From Pleurostoma richardsiae (taxonomy: Eukaryota > Ascomycota > Sordariomycetes > Calosphaeriales > Pleurostomataceae): a stretch of DNA of 64,000 bases. The stretch lies in NCBI GenBank assembly GCA_030052745.1, contig JANBVO010000002.1, positions 186,001 to 250,000 of the forward strand. Reading direction: 5' to 3'. The position numbers and the translations under genes were made by a program. Shown in pieces: positions 44,514-57,300 of the stretch (position 1 is the first letter of the stretch; each line of letters opens with the position of its first letter). The notes below the pieces were generated by a model. That model did no database searches. It was given only the letters and a program-made list of their open reading frames with translations, and was not told the origin of the DNA.

Positions 44514-45946
44514 CTACTCCATCGTGATGACGGCTCGGAATCTTACCGTCCCTTTGACCATGGCGTCTATTTTGATCCTTAGTTAACAATGCTAGTAAAG
44601 CCGGCAACAAGGGACTCACTGTAAGCTTCGTTCGCCTTCGCCAATGGGAACGTCTCAACCATGCAGTTGATCTTCTCCAACTCGGTGAACGCAATTGCCT
44701 CTTCGGAATCGAGAGCTTGGCCGCTAGGCCAGGTATGGACCGATTGTCCGTAGCCGAGCTGTTGTTGTCAATTAGCTATCCCATCAGAGCAGAGCGTTAA
44801 AGAAACTGGTCTCACCATTGCCCCAGTGTTGATGGTCAAGTCACCGGGAACTACACATCTCGTCAGCGATGTCGGGCAACTGGGTACGTAGGTCATTCAC
44901 CGGCAGGACTTACCGGACAGCACCAGCAATTTCCCTAACAAGCCGAGGCCTTTCATCAAGGGCGTGATGGCAGCCGCGACTGGTGTTGTCGTGACAATCA
45001 AGGATGCCCCGCCCAGGTTCTTGAGCGCTTCCCCGGGGTCGACCTTGCTGGAGTCGATGTACTCGTGAGCACCGAGCTCTTTTGCAAACGCCTCTTTGGA
45101 GGATCCGCGAGACACCGCCACCACCCTCCATCCGAATTTCCTGGCGTATTGGATCGCCAGATGACCCAGACCTCCCAAGCCTTGAACAGCGACTATCTCA
45201 CCAGGGCCGACGTTCAGACGGCGCATCGAGTTGAAGACAGTGACACCCGCGCAGAGAATGGGTGCGCACTTAGCCGCATCAACATGGGGAGGGATGCGGA
45301 CAACAGCCTCTGAGCGCAGCCTGCAGTACTCCGCGTCTTTCGTCCAGAGAGGTCAGCTCCATTCAGGACTAAGGCTCGGGAATGATTGCTTACAGCCTCC
45401 ATCTTTGGTGATGCCGTTTACGGCTTTGGCGTCACACATTTGATTCAGACCCCTCTTGCATGCGACGCAGGTACCTATCGTGTCTGTAAGCAGTTTTATT
45501 TCTTTCATAGTAGTCAATCTCGCGGCACTCACCGTCATGGCCGCCGTGCCATCCGCCACCGACACGGTCACCAGCCTTCCAGGCCGTTACACCCTCGCCG
45601 ACTGCGGCCACAACGCCGATGATCTCGTGGCCCGGGACAAGCGGCCTAGGCAACAGCCTTGTTAGCGAGGAACCTTCTCTGAGCCAGTCCACGCGCGACT
45701 CGCAAGCCATGGGTTACAAGTGGTACGTCACTGGAACCAGGCAATAAGCCGCGATCAGAAGGTCACTTACAAGCCACCGCCCATTGCATCAAACTGCGCT
45801 ATGGTGTCCGAGTAGCACACTCCGCAGGCTTCAACCTTGACGAGAACTTCCCCCTTTCCCGGCGGAACTAGTTCGACCTCCTCAAGAATCAGAGGTTCAC
45901 CCTTCGCCTTGAACACGGCTCGCTTGTAGGTTCCGGGAAGGCCCAT
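44514..45946 (-). CDS. Zinc-type alcohol dehydrogenase (MDR family)
   Basis: NAD(P)-dependent medium-chain dehydrogenase; substrate not fixed by sequence. Seven exons on the minus strand: 45946-45771, 45645-45533, 45474-45394, 45336-44914, 44850-44816 (35 nt), 44758-44620 and 44566-44514; total 339 aa, all phases agree. Catalytic zinc ligands appear as CGVCYSD, GHE and the Cys in CAGVTVFNS. The Rossmann motif is VQGLGGLGHLAIQ. The structural-zinc loop reads GHDGTCVACKRGLNQMC, with Asp where the first of four cysteines usually stands, so only three Cys are seen. It ends with EAYNAMVKGTVRFRAVITM, the usual ADH end. Seven exons in 1.4 kb is dense even for a fungus. It is divergent from a Zn2Cys6 factor (start codons 1.27 kb apart). 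Confidence 0.92.
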
Positions 45947-47214
45947 TGTTTCAACTGTCTCTATGATAGTTTATCCAATGACTCGTTTTGCGGTTCGAGA
46001 TTCCGTGAGGAAGAAACGGGAGCCGTTCTTTGTCGAGGCTGGCTGTTTATATAGGCCTATCTGCCGCGCATGATCCCTTGTGCGGGGACCGATAACTGTG
46101 ATAAGGGAGGTACTATGGTAGCCATCAAATCGGTGCCCGCATTTCCTTCCCAAAGGAGAAGCGGAGCCCGGAACGACTCTCGGACACGGCCTGGGGCTGC
46201 AACCGGCCCTCATCGCCGGTATGTCCGGCGGCTCTGACACGTCGATCAGGAGAAACCAATGCAAGCCATGTGAGACGGCCTCGCGGGGTTGCCGTGCATT
46301 CGACATTCTCCCCGTCATTATGAGCTCTAGAGATGGGCAAGTTGCCGCTTTTGTTCAGACTAGAGGATCCCCGATACCAGGTGGTGTACTACAGTACGCC
46401 TGAGGCCGGCCTCACGGGCCACGTTAGGGGAAGCTTTGGATTCACTGCAACTGGTCTGTCAACCCGTAGGCGCACTCATAAGGATCCCATCATCATGACC
46501 GTCTCTGCCCTCATATTTCTCCAGAGCTGAGCCTCTGCTCCCCTCCCTAGTGTCTCTCCAACTGTTATCGCTTTCAAGAAGCCGGTTCTATGGCCGACGA
46601 CCACCGGAAGAGCAGTTCGATGGAGCCAGAACGGTGACTGCAAGCCGGTTTTTTTCTGAGATTGTTCCTAGATTGCCTGTTGGAACCTGTGCACTTTAGG
46701 AGAAACACCCTGGCAGAGGTCTCCGTCCAGTGTTGGAGATCATCCCTCTGCTGAAGCATCGCTATTCTGTGGCTCTTAGTCACTCCCCTCGTCATTCATT
46801 CTTAGCCTGCTTGCTGATAGCCTGATGCTCGCCGGAGTCCCGGAGTCGGGACGGAAAAGGAAATCAGCTAACTCGAAGAAGCAAACCATCTAACCCCATT
46901 GTCTCTCGAGTGGCCCTGCGATTGGTTGATGCACGACGGGGATTGAGGTCCAGTTGATTAGTGAGCCATCCGTCCTGTTATGAACACAGATAGCCTCACA
47001 TCCTTCGGTAAATGCAAGTGTTGCATATGAATGACTATTTTGAAGACACAGGACGGAAAAGAGCCTCTCTGTTATTCTGTCCTCCAGGTTGGTACAGCTG
47101 GGGACAAGCTGAGCACTGACTGCCTCGAGTGGACAACGCAACCGCAGCTAGTACTGGCATCTATCTACCTTGGCTCTGGGTTCTCCCGAGCCGTATATCT
47201 TCATTGGCCGGACC
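45947..47214. promoter_or_regulatory. Divergent region between alcohol dehydrogenase and Zn2Cys6 factor
   Basis: About 1.27 kb shared upstream region. A CCAAT box lies near 46255-46259. I see no pair of CGG triplets with the spacing expected for a Zn2Cys6 site that I would defend. Whether the factor controls the dehydrogenase is open. Confidence 0.5.
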
Positions 47215-49689
47215 ATGTCCCAAGCTATGTTTACCACCTTCGTAGCAGCATCGTCAAAACCCCCTCAAGAGACAAGGGGACCGAGGCGATCCCCATCCTC
47301 ATTGCCTTCTCGCCCGAAGCGAGCGCAGGTCGCGAGAGCCTGCGACTACTGCAGAGTACACCGCATAAAATGCGATACGAGCCAACCATGCCTGAACTGC
47401 AAGCATAGAGGAGAGCAGTGCACCACTAAGGGGATGACAGAGGTGCGAACGTTGCCGAATGCCATGAGGTCAGCCCCTCAAGTCTTGTCGTCGCTGTGAG
47501 AACTGCCTAACCCGAGACAGAGAAATCGAGAGGCTGAGAAACCGAGTGAAAGAGCTGGAGGAGAAGCTGGAAAGCCGGAGCGATACCTCATCTCAGGACA
47601 GTTATGAGGTGTTAGGCCGGGCGCAGGTCTCCGCGCCGCCGTCCAGGCCGCAAGCTCCGACCTCGGACAATCTCAGAGATCATGGCAGTAGGGCAGTATG
47701 GGAAGGAACCTACACGAGCACTGCCAAGTCGTCACAGACCCAGTGGTACGGACCTGCATCCGCCATGCACTTCGTCAGCAGGATGAGCAGATATCTCGGG
47801 ACCGCCTTTCACCAGCCGTGCCCTCATCGTCACATGCAGCCAAAGACGGCGAGCATGTCCTTCTCCAGTCCCACGAGCGAGTTTGACGAGAACTACGACG
47901 GCCACGCGGTCCTTGCAGATGCCATGCGAGTTAACGGGGACCTGACGGGTACGCAGGAGGACTACTTCCTGGGCCTCTTCTGGCAGTCATACCACTGCAC
48001 CTTCCAGATCCTCGACGAGGCCGAATTTCGAGAGCACTACAGATCACTGTGGACTGCGACTAGGACAACGCGCAGGCCCTCGGCCCTCGTTGACATCGTC
48101 TTGGCCCTGTGTATGCAGCTGGGCGTTTCTTCAAGGCCTCGCGCTGACGCTAGCAGCCGAGGCAAGACCGAGATCGACAGCAGTGACGCTTCCATTGCCG
48201 GCCGCTGGCTGTACCGTAGGTCCCAGATGCTGCTATCCAGTGAGCTAGAGAGCCCCGCGATATCGACTTTGCAGTGCCAGATCTATGCGGCTCTGTATCT
48301 GTGCAACGCCTCCTTCCAGAACATGGCGCACAGCACCCTCGCCTTGGCCCTGCGCACTGCCCAAATCCTTGGCCTGCACCTTGAACCGCCAGCGGACATG
48401 CCCAGGGCTCAGAGGGAGCTGCGCAAGATGATATGGTGGACGCTCTATGCGGTGGAGATCAAGACGTGCATGAAGCTGGGCCGGCCGTGGTCCGCGCAGC
48501 TGTCGGACGTGACGTGCACGCTGCCGGCGGACGACCCCGAGCTGGCGTTCCTCTCGAGCTCCAGCTTCGCTTCCATCGGCGGGAGTGTCACCTGGCTCAG
48601 CTATGGTGTCCAGATGATCAAGGTCATCCTCGCGGCGCGCGAAGTGTACGTTGCGTTCTACTCCGAGAGGGAGCGGCTCCTAGGCTCTATCCAGGAGCAG
48701 GCGGAATACGACGGCCCGGAGCTGAAGGAGCCGCTGGCCAATCTCCTGGCGTCTAAGATGAAGGGCATGACGGGCTGGGTGCGGGAGCTCCCGGACGCAC
48801 TCAAGACGAAGCGGAAGGGAGGCGTCCAGCCGTACTCGACCGGTGAGACTTTGGAACTGGACATTGAGGTCTTCGCGCCACTATGGCTCCAGCGGCAGAG
48901 GCTGCTCCTGGAGCTGCTGTACCACAACCTCTGCATGAACCTGCTGCGGCCGGTCATCTGCTTCTTCCCCAGGGGCTTCGCTCCGCAAAAGGTGGCCGAC
49001 CTCGCGGTGCAGTGCGTTCACCATGCAATCACCATCACGAATATCATGCACCAGGCGCTGGCCCAGACGGACATCCTGACCGGATGGCATGAGGCCTTCC
49101 AATGGCAGTGGTAAGCGAGCTTTAAGACACCACCAAGGATGCTGCAGTACTGACTGCTAACTTTCGCCGCAGGAACGCGACTCTCACCATGCTGGGCTTC
49201 ATTCTCGCCAACCCTGTGCATGGGTCCACTCCCGCTGTGCGGCGTGCTGTGGATGTCGCCACCGAGAACTTTGACTTCCTGGGAAACAATCTGGCCATGG
49301 CGTCGAGTTCGGCCGCCGTGACGCGAGACCTCGCAGCCAAGGGTGACCTACTCACCAACCGCTTGATGCCCGGGCTGCACGCTATGGTGCCGTTTGGGAG
49401 TTCTGCTGCTGTTACTCCTAGCTCCGGCGCCCTCGCCGCGGAAGAGTTACGGGACACTGGGAGCGCTTGTCCTCCTACTGCAGATGCGGCGGGGCTGGCC
49501 GGATCGACAGTGAGCAATACCGACGCCTTGTCGTTCGAAGAGCCGTCTGCGATGCTGCAGGATGCGCTTGCGGGGTATCTGGGGCTGGCGTTCAATGATT
49601 CGTTTAACAGCTTTGACGGGTTCCTGGTGGATAACAGCGCGGAGTTCTTGTCTGATGGGTGGGATTTCAACCAGAGCACGCAGCCATGA
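47215..49689 (+). CDS. Zn2Cys6 fungal transcription factor, 786 aa
   Basis: DNA-binding regulator of the Gal4 class. Three exons: 47215-47468, 47521-49110 and 49173-49689; the first intron (donor GTCAGC, branch GCCTAAC) joins the finger exon to a coiled-coil linker (EIERLRNRVKELEEKLES) that probably dimerises the protein. The start is ATG 47215; a second ATG follows at 47227. The binuclear cluster RACDYCRVHRIKCDTSQPCLNCKHRGEQC has Cys43, 46, 53, 59, 62 and 69 with spacing C-x2-C-x6-C-x5-C-x2-C-x6-C. The middle homology (fungal_trans) region includes QCQIYAALYLCNASFQ, RTAQILGLHLEP and RRELRKMIWWTLY. The C-terminus is Ser/Asp-rich, likely activating. Target genes are unknown. Confidence 0.92.
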
Positions 49690-52600
49690 TCTCGACGGGG
49701 CCATTACTGTGGATGGGACTGACCGGCTCGCTTATGACGATATATAACCATGACAGCGCGCAAACTTGGATATCGGCGTATGGGCATGCTAGACTTATGA
49801 GTATGTGACACAGGTACACTTTCTGGACCATGATAGCGATTATCAAGCTTCCGGAGAGGATGTAACTGGTGATGCCTCCCCGTACCTTCTATCTAGCTAC
49901 TGTGTGTTGGCAACAGATCATCTCCAGTGGTGACGGATCGCCCATTGACAACTTACTTCGCACTGGAATGGACTTTGCCTATCACCGTGCTTCAAGAGCC
50001 CGATTATCTTCTCGATCGGGTCCTCTTTTTCTCCCAGACTTCATCGTTCAGGCTGATACTTCAAGCTGCTCTGCCCCTCATGCACTTGCAAATGTGCAAC
50101 TAGGGGAGCATCACTGCCAAGAACATTAAACCCAGCCACAAGAAGGCTGACACCAGCAGGGAAAGATCAACGATCCTCGAATGCCACAGGGAGAGAATCG
50201 GCGAGCCTAAACGAGAAGACCCCGGTGCATAGGTTCCTCGCCGTGAGTGTGCTATTCACAGCCTCCTTGCAGCGCCTATTGTAACGTCGCTACTGCGTCT
50301 TGGAAGGAAACGACACATGAGTCAAGAATAGTGACCGATGGGTCGAAAGCAAACAAACGCAAGACGGATTTAGCAGCAGTTCAGGCCGAGAGCAGATTAG
50401 CATCATCATGAAAGCAGGAATTGGGACTGAATCTGGTTGGGGCTTGCGTCAAATCCTGCATTTCCAAGCTCCAGACCGCGAATGATGGTGGTTCACGGCG
50501 CCATTCACCAGCCAAGAAGGCCAGTATTCTTGAGGTCGCGCCTCGCACACTCTGGTTGGAAGACGCAGGAAGACGCAGCTCCCCCGTCCTCTTGGGTTCC
50601 TTGCGGCTACTTCTAGAAGGCTTCTCTCGTGCCGAGCCAGCGACAGAGACGATGGGGAGACGCACGGATGCAGCATTATGCACGCAACAGATGTTGGTAA
50701 GATCTGATGGCGCTGTATTTGGAAGAGGCTGCCACCCAAAGTGACGCTGTGCAACCACGGGGCACTATTCGGCCACTTGGCCGGAGTAGATGGCATCCTA
50801 TGTTGGACGCTGCGGGCTGCTGTTCGCGGTGGAGCATGCTGTCCCTGGCTCCGGACTGCATGATGGTGCAGACGACAGGAGAGGGTGACTGATTGACAGC
50901 GTAACATTATCGAGAGCTAGAGGTTGATGCTGTCGAAGGTATAATCGATCCACGGACAATGATGGTGGTAACAATGATTACGGCAGCAGAGAAAGAGGTG
51001 GTGATGTTGTCGTCTGAAGGTTGTTGGTGTTGGGCTTGTGGGCTAAAAATAACTAAGATACCTAGGTAGGTACCTAGATACCTCCTAACCGCGGGTGGCT
51101 TGACAGCGGCCCCACCTCACCCGAAGCCAACGATAAGTTACCTAGGTACCTACCTAGGTACCCAGGTGGGCACGGAGTACATAAGTTACAAGGGTACGTA
51201 TTCCGTAGAGGCTTGGGGAGCCCAGATGCTGTACGGTACTTTCGCTTCTCGGGCATTCACCTTGCCTTATTCATCACTCAGCTGCTTCTATCAACGGTCA
51301 GTCTCACCAGACAGAGAGGCACGCGATACAACGACACTACACAACGTGATGCTGCCATGGCTCTGGATGGTCTGTCGATCACTTCCCAAATGTCCTTGCA
51401 CCCGTTCTCTGCAGTGGTTGCTAGGTATATTCTCTTCTACGGCTCACACTCAAGACGCTATTCCACACAGTCCCATTGGCACTGGCACTGGCTTAAGACC
51501 ATCCAATACATCGGCTACGTAAGATCTATTCATCGCATCTGTTCGAGGAACGCCAAGCAGTTCGGCGTCCGGATAAGAGCGTTGCCGGCCGCGGCGGGTA
51601 TGGCTGTGCGCTGTCCGTCTGCTTACCACATGCGCCGGCCTTCTGTTCCGGATGGCCTCTTATTCATCAACGGCACCAGCATCTCACGCGTCCGCCTTGC
51701 GCCTCAGCAGAGGCGTCTGTCTGCATGGAATAGTTGCTCGTAAATGCTTGGAGAAGAGTACCCGCTCGCAGGCAAGTCTCGTGCGTGGCTCTCGTTCTTG
51801 CTCCTACATGCATGTCATCCATCCCGCCCTGCCGGTGAATCCTCTTGGCAACCCCAACCTCCGCCCCCAAACTCCCCGGCTCCTCTGGGTCTTCGTGGCT
51901 CCGACTGCTTCTCAGGAACGCGCCACAGGACTTAAGCCTCAACGGACCCCAAATTCGAGGCGGAGATGATGCCGCAGAGATCGGACGATCAGGTGCGGTT
52001 GCGGACGGTTCCAGTGGCGCCTCCTAGTGTTGAACTCAATCTGGGGATCGAGATGTTGATGAAGCCATCGCCATCGCCCTCCTATTCACGGACTGTCAGC
52101 GAGTGGCCCCTTGCTCCCACTGTCCGCATTGTGTCCCCCCCTTTCGATGACTATAGACCTTCCTCTGCGGCGCATAACACCTGCAGCTCTCGGCCGGCAT
52201 CTCCTTCTCTGCTGTCCGGGCTCTCATCCATTTAGACGAGCAAACTGCGATGGTAAAAATAGGAATCTCACTGGGAATGGTGCCAGACCATTAATCCCAA
52301 TAAGGCACTCGATGGGCGTCTAAGCCCCTGCAACTCTACACACCAAACCACGGCTCATCCCCCCACCTGCCACCACCACTACTGGTCCGGTCCCGCCCGC
52401 CAACAACCACCAACTGCCAACCGACGCACCAATGGTGCAATCTATCGCTGGCCCGACTGTCTGTCATCCCCTGTCTCACCTTCCCGGGCCGCGATGCGCA
52501 GAGGCCGAGGAGCCTGATTGGTGTGCCCTCAGAGAGATTTGAGTTTCCGACGATCACTACTGGACTGCGGGTTTTTGAAGGATCCTCTCCCCTGGAGGCC

Positions 52601-54373
52601 GAAACGCAAAGCTTTCTTCCTCCTGCAAGGCCGGACTCTATACCACCCGATGCCATAGCTCCGTGGAGCAGGGCCAGTCAGGGCTATACACTACAAGCGT
52701 GAAAAAGGCCAACACGAGCGTGTCTACACTACTGACGGCACCAGTCGCCCGCATTCTGAGGGGAAACTGACATCTCGCGACTGTCGGGCCGCCGTAATCT
52801 CAAAGATCATGATATGCGGAGAGGAGCGCGCCCGTGAGCCTGGGGTCCCACGCTTGACATCGCGGGGTGCGTGGCTCCAGTGGCCGTCCAGGGGTCATAC
52901 GCTGACCACAGCGCGCACACTTACCGGTACGGCGGTGATCGCATGCTGTCCGCATGGCACCATTGCCGTATTCTTGTGCGACTCTCTTCTCACGCACATC
53001 AGTAGGACTACGTCATGTCGCTTGCTCCATTCCCTTGTATCTCCCGTCCTAGACGGGTGCGTCCAGGCCGTTGTGTTTGGCGTCTGGAGACGGCGGCCAT
53101 GCAGCATGCCCGCTACGCCGGCGTATGGGGCTTTGGCGCATCTTGTAGTGGAAGTAACGCGTTGCACCGCATGTAAGCACGAACAAGCCCTCTATACATG
53201 GGACTGGGCCGCATGCATGCAGAAGACTGCGCCTCTCCTGCCTGTCAGACTGGTCGCCTAACCTCCACTGGTCTGATGGTGGCAGGGTTCATCAGCAGCC
53301 CGCGACTAATCGCAGCACAGGAACCGGTCGAGTACACCGACGGCTGGCATTGTACCGCGCACTCGCTGGACGCCTAGCATACAGCTTCGATGCAGTTTGT
53401 CCGCACGGTAGGCGGCAATAACAGGCGGCCAGAGCTCAGTTCGACTTATTTCGGTCGGTATGACGAGCCCCTCTGGCGTTGATGCCAGACAGCGAGGCTC
53501 CTTCTGCTGCTGCTCATAAGTAAGCCCACTTAATGAATTCTAAATATGGCCTACGGTATTATGGCCAACGCACTCGTGCACCGGGCATTACCCGAGTGGG
53601 AATAGTCGGGCTGCTATCTCGTGGGGAAGCTGTCCCTGGTACTCCGTAGACCCATGTTCCGAAATGGAGGCACGGCGAGCTCCCGGAGAAACGACGACAT
53701 GAGATCGTCCTCCAGCGCGGCAAGAGAACACAACGCAGACGCCAGTACTAGCGACAAGGGCAGGCAAGCAGGCAATGCATGCGGGCTGAGTATCTATACC
53801 TGGCGTGGGTCGCGACCAAGAGGGAAAAGCTTCGCATCGCGCGACTGTTGAAGGAGTACCTTGCAGTTTCTGCACCACCACTACATGGCCCCCTTGTCTC
53901 CAGCTGACAAGGGGGGCCCCCTTGGTCGACTACAGCCTCCCCCAAGGGCCCCAAGTCATGACCGACACCTCGACTTTCGCGTCTGTCCCGAGCCTCTGAC
54001 GACTTTCACACCTTCTCCGGCCCCAAGACTATCTCAATATAGCAACGGCTCAGTGGTTGAAGCTATCTTTGTACTCCAAATGTTCCCCGTTCTACGGTCC
54101 ATGGAGACTGCGTTCCTCGACCTCCCTCCACCTGCTGCCACCTGACCCCAACTCGGCTGCAACGAGCAGAAGGCTGAGGGTCCTCGAATCTCTCTCTGTG
54201 CCGCTGCCGCCCTCTACCTCTCTTTTACACGGACACGCCCCATGCCCTCCGCGTCTTACCCTTCTTCACACTTACTACCGTTGTCACAGTCCTTATTTTA
54301 TCTGGGCAGTTTCAGCCGGGCTGTGTAGCATTACTAACTTTGTTTCTGACTTCCATTTTGAGCGTCTACCACC
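49690..54373. promoter_or_regulatory. 4.7-kb gene-free region upstream of the C2H2 factor
   Basis: The longest stretch without a supportable gene. Open frames (for example 50421-50744, 51100-51522, 52809-53261) have no domain, no phase-matched introns and no codon character. It contains the TACCTAGGTA cluster at 51058-51165. The last 300 bp are CT-rich and read as the 5' leader of the C2H2 factor. It may be an extended promoter, a long 5'-UTR, a non-coding RNA or decayed sequence. Confidence 0.5.
51058..51166. repeat. TACCTA/TAGGTA palindromic repeat cluster 2
   Basis: Two blocks: 51058-51084 (ATACCTAGGTAGGTACCTAG and so on) and 51138-51165 (GTTACCTAGGTACCTACCTA and so on). Both are made of interlocking copies of TACCTAGGTA, self-complementary and able to form hairpins. 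Confidence 0.8.
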
Positions 54374-57300
54374 ATGGCTAGCCTCAATGTTATCATGAAC
54401 TCGGACGAGGACCATCAGGACACGCCTCGTGCGGATCATAAAAAGGACAAGGAGCCTGGCTCACCCGCTCCGGGGTCCCGGGGTTATGACCACCCTTCAT
54501 CCAACTCGGCGCTGTCGAGTCATGTCACTCGTTCTGGTCAGCTCAGCGTCAACAACGGGAACCCGAGTCCACCTGTCACTCAGGGCAAAAGGCGTCCCGC
54601 CGCTTCCTCGCGATCCTCCAAGGCATCAACGACGGCCCCGGTCTCGTCCCGGACAGCTGCATCACGGCGCCGAAGCACGACGAGCAACGACTCTATGGAC
54701 CAAGCGGGCTACGCGTCAGGTGCATCGTCGTCGTCGATGGGAGGCATAGGAGGAGGCATGAATCCCAATCAGCCGAGAAGACCAATGCCCAATCAGCCAT
54801 CGGGCACAGATGTCCCCATCAAGTTCACTCCCATAACAGGGAGAGTCAGTCGTGCGAAGAAGGGCATACCCGTCCACACATGTGATGTGTGCAAGAAGGT
54901 AAGGGAGATACCCCTTCATACCACCGACCGAGCCTTCGCCCGGACTGACACAACCAGACCTTCTCGAGGGCCGAGCATCTGCGGTAAGGAGAAGAGGAAG
55001 CTCATGCGATAGAGTCCAGACAGGGCGGGTTTACTAAACCATCGTGGTAGACGCCATCAACTAAGCCACAACACGCCGGCCTTCGCGTGCAATTACCCTG
55101 GGTGCGAGCGAACATTTTTCCGAGCAGATCTACTCACACGTCACCAACAAAAGCAGTATGTCTCTTGATGGCCTTACTCGTGGCAGTTCCATCGTCGTCT
55201 CGTATTGACCTTTGGGCAAGTGAGCAGGAAGGAGACGGGGCGTCGGGCCGTGGGAGTGAGGATGCTAGCCGGCGCACTTCTTCAGCCTCCGCCTCCGCCT
55301 CGCTAGAGGAAAGGATGCCAAACCTCGGCTTGCAGTCGAACTTGCAACCGCCACACGGTTTCGCCTCCAACCATTCAGGTCTTGGGGGTCCTCCAACCCC
55401 ATCCACGTCAGCGTCCGACATTACCCCCACTGCTGGCCTCCAGAGCCCCTATCAGCGAGTACGCAGTCCCAGGAGCGGGAACATGACTACAATGTCTCCT
55501 CAAATGGGCGGTAGCGGTGACGACTACGATGCTGCTTCTGGGGGGCGTGGCTCGCGAGGATACGGTCCAGGTTATACTCTGTCGTCTTCCATGCCGGTCA
55601 TGCAGCCGCAACCGACCGACATGGGATTAGATCCCGTTTCCCCTCCGCACTTCAGCCATGTCGATTATCAACCTCGCAACACCCCTGCCATACCATTATT
55701 CTTGGTAACACACGGCCTGCCTGCTACAAACGTATCCATTGGTGATGGTCCCCCAGAGCTCTGCCATACCCAAGACGCCTCGCCGTGGACATCGGCTTCC
55801 GACAGCACATACTCCACTCCGTCAGAGGTCTCGAGGACTCAGCGCTACTGGATGAGCCGGCACCGCTCGCCGACGGCGACAGACTGGCAGAATAACAATC
55901 TCCTGTCTCCATACCCGTCGAGCGCCCAGCGTGACCTTCACAGCCCAAGTGGTGGGCTGGACGCCTTGGCAGCTCCCTACTTTACTAACCCTTTCCCTTC
56001 TTCTCCTCACATGGCTTCGTCGCAGTACCACCCCTACAGCGCGATGCTCGACGTGCCAATGTCAACAGGGTTCGGTGAGGAAGGGGCACACCAAGCCTTA
56101 ATGGATGGCTCCGTGCAGCACTCCCAGCACCAGCTTCCCACCTCTTCAGTTCGTAGCCCGACCCCTCCTTCCTGCATCGCGACTTCCACTCAATCTACTG
56201 AAGCTCTAGTCACGCCTCCTATGGCACTCCCCAGCAGAATGAGCCTGTTGGGAGCGCTAGGGCGGCAGAAGGAGGTGGTCATGGCCAGTGTTGATGCCAT
56301 GGGAGGAGCCGGAGTGTTTGGGATGAGCGGCACTGGCAGCGACAGCCCTGGTTGGGGCAACGCGAGCCCGAGCCCTGGCCCGGGGTTCCCCGGTGTTGGG
56401 AGCGGAATGGGTGCCGGCTACATCGGCGGCATGACAACGGCGATGCCGCTGACACGAGCGGTCCGCAACGCTATCCCCGCCTACCTCGACGTCTACTGGG
56501 AGCGCTTCCATGATCTGTATCCCTTTGTGCACAGGTCCACTGTCGAGACAGCAGGTGAGGACGTCCTGCGCTGCGCCATGGCTGCCGTGGCCACGCAGTA
56601 CCTCAACAGCAAGGAGGATCGCGTACGAGGGAACCAGCTTCATGAGTTCGCGTGGCTGGAGGCCAAGCGGGTAAGCAGCCACTCCATTCCCCTTCGCTCA
56701 TTGCTCCACCGTTTCGGGTGAATCCTGATCGCGGGGAAGACAGCCGCCTCAAAGACTGATGGAAAGCAGTATCCGCAGTGGAACCTCCAGGTCATGCAGG
56801 CCATCTTGCTATGCGAGCTGTTCGCACGCTTTCGCGGCAAGAAGGCGGTCATACGGCCCTCGAAACTGTTCGAGTCTCTTTATTCGAGGGTGAGTGGAGC
56901 AGAGTCTTCTTCTCTTTCGTCCAGCAGCAGCAGCAGCTTTGGCTTTCCTTCTCGTTTTCTATCTGGCCGGTCTCGGTCTGTCTCTGGCCTTATGCGCTCG
57001 TCGGCAATTTCCTCAGCCGTGACGTTGCCTTGTTTCCCTTCTTCCTTGATACCTTCTTCCCCGTCCGACTTCTCTTCTTCCCCATCCGACTTCTGGCAGT
57101 CTTCCTCGGCCCCGTCTTCTGCATCTACCGCCACGGCTATCCCCTCCACTGCCCTTCTGGACCGCTCCATGTCTCGTGTTTTCTCTAGCCCCATCAGCAA
57201 TGAGTTTTCCTCTTCGCCCTGCTCGCCACTTGTTGCATCTTCATCGTTTCTCTATGATCAGTACTCCCCCTCCATTCTTCCGGCAACACGGGGACACTCC

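Noticed and set aside
44514-49689. Biosynthetic or catabolic gene cluster built from the dehydrogenase and the Zn2Cys6 factor
   Set aside because: Only two genes; the neighbours (RING E3 and a gene-free tract) do not fit a pathway.
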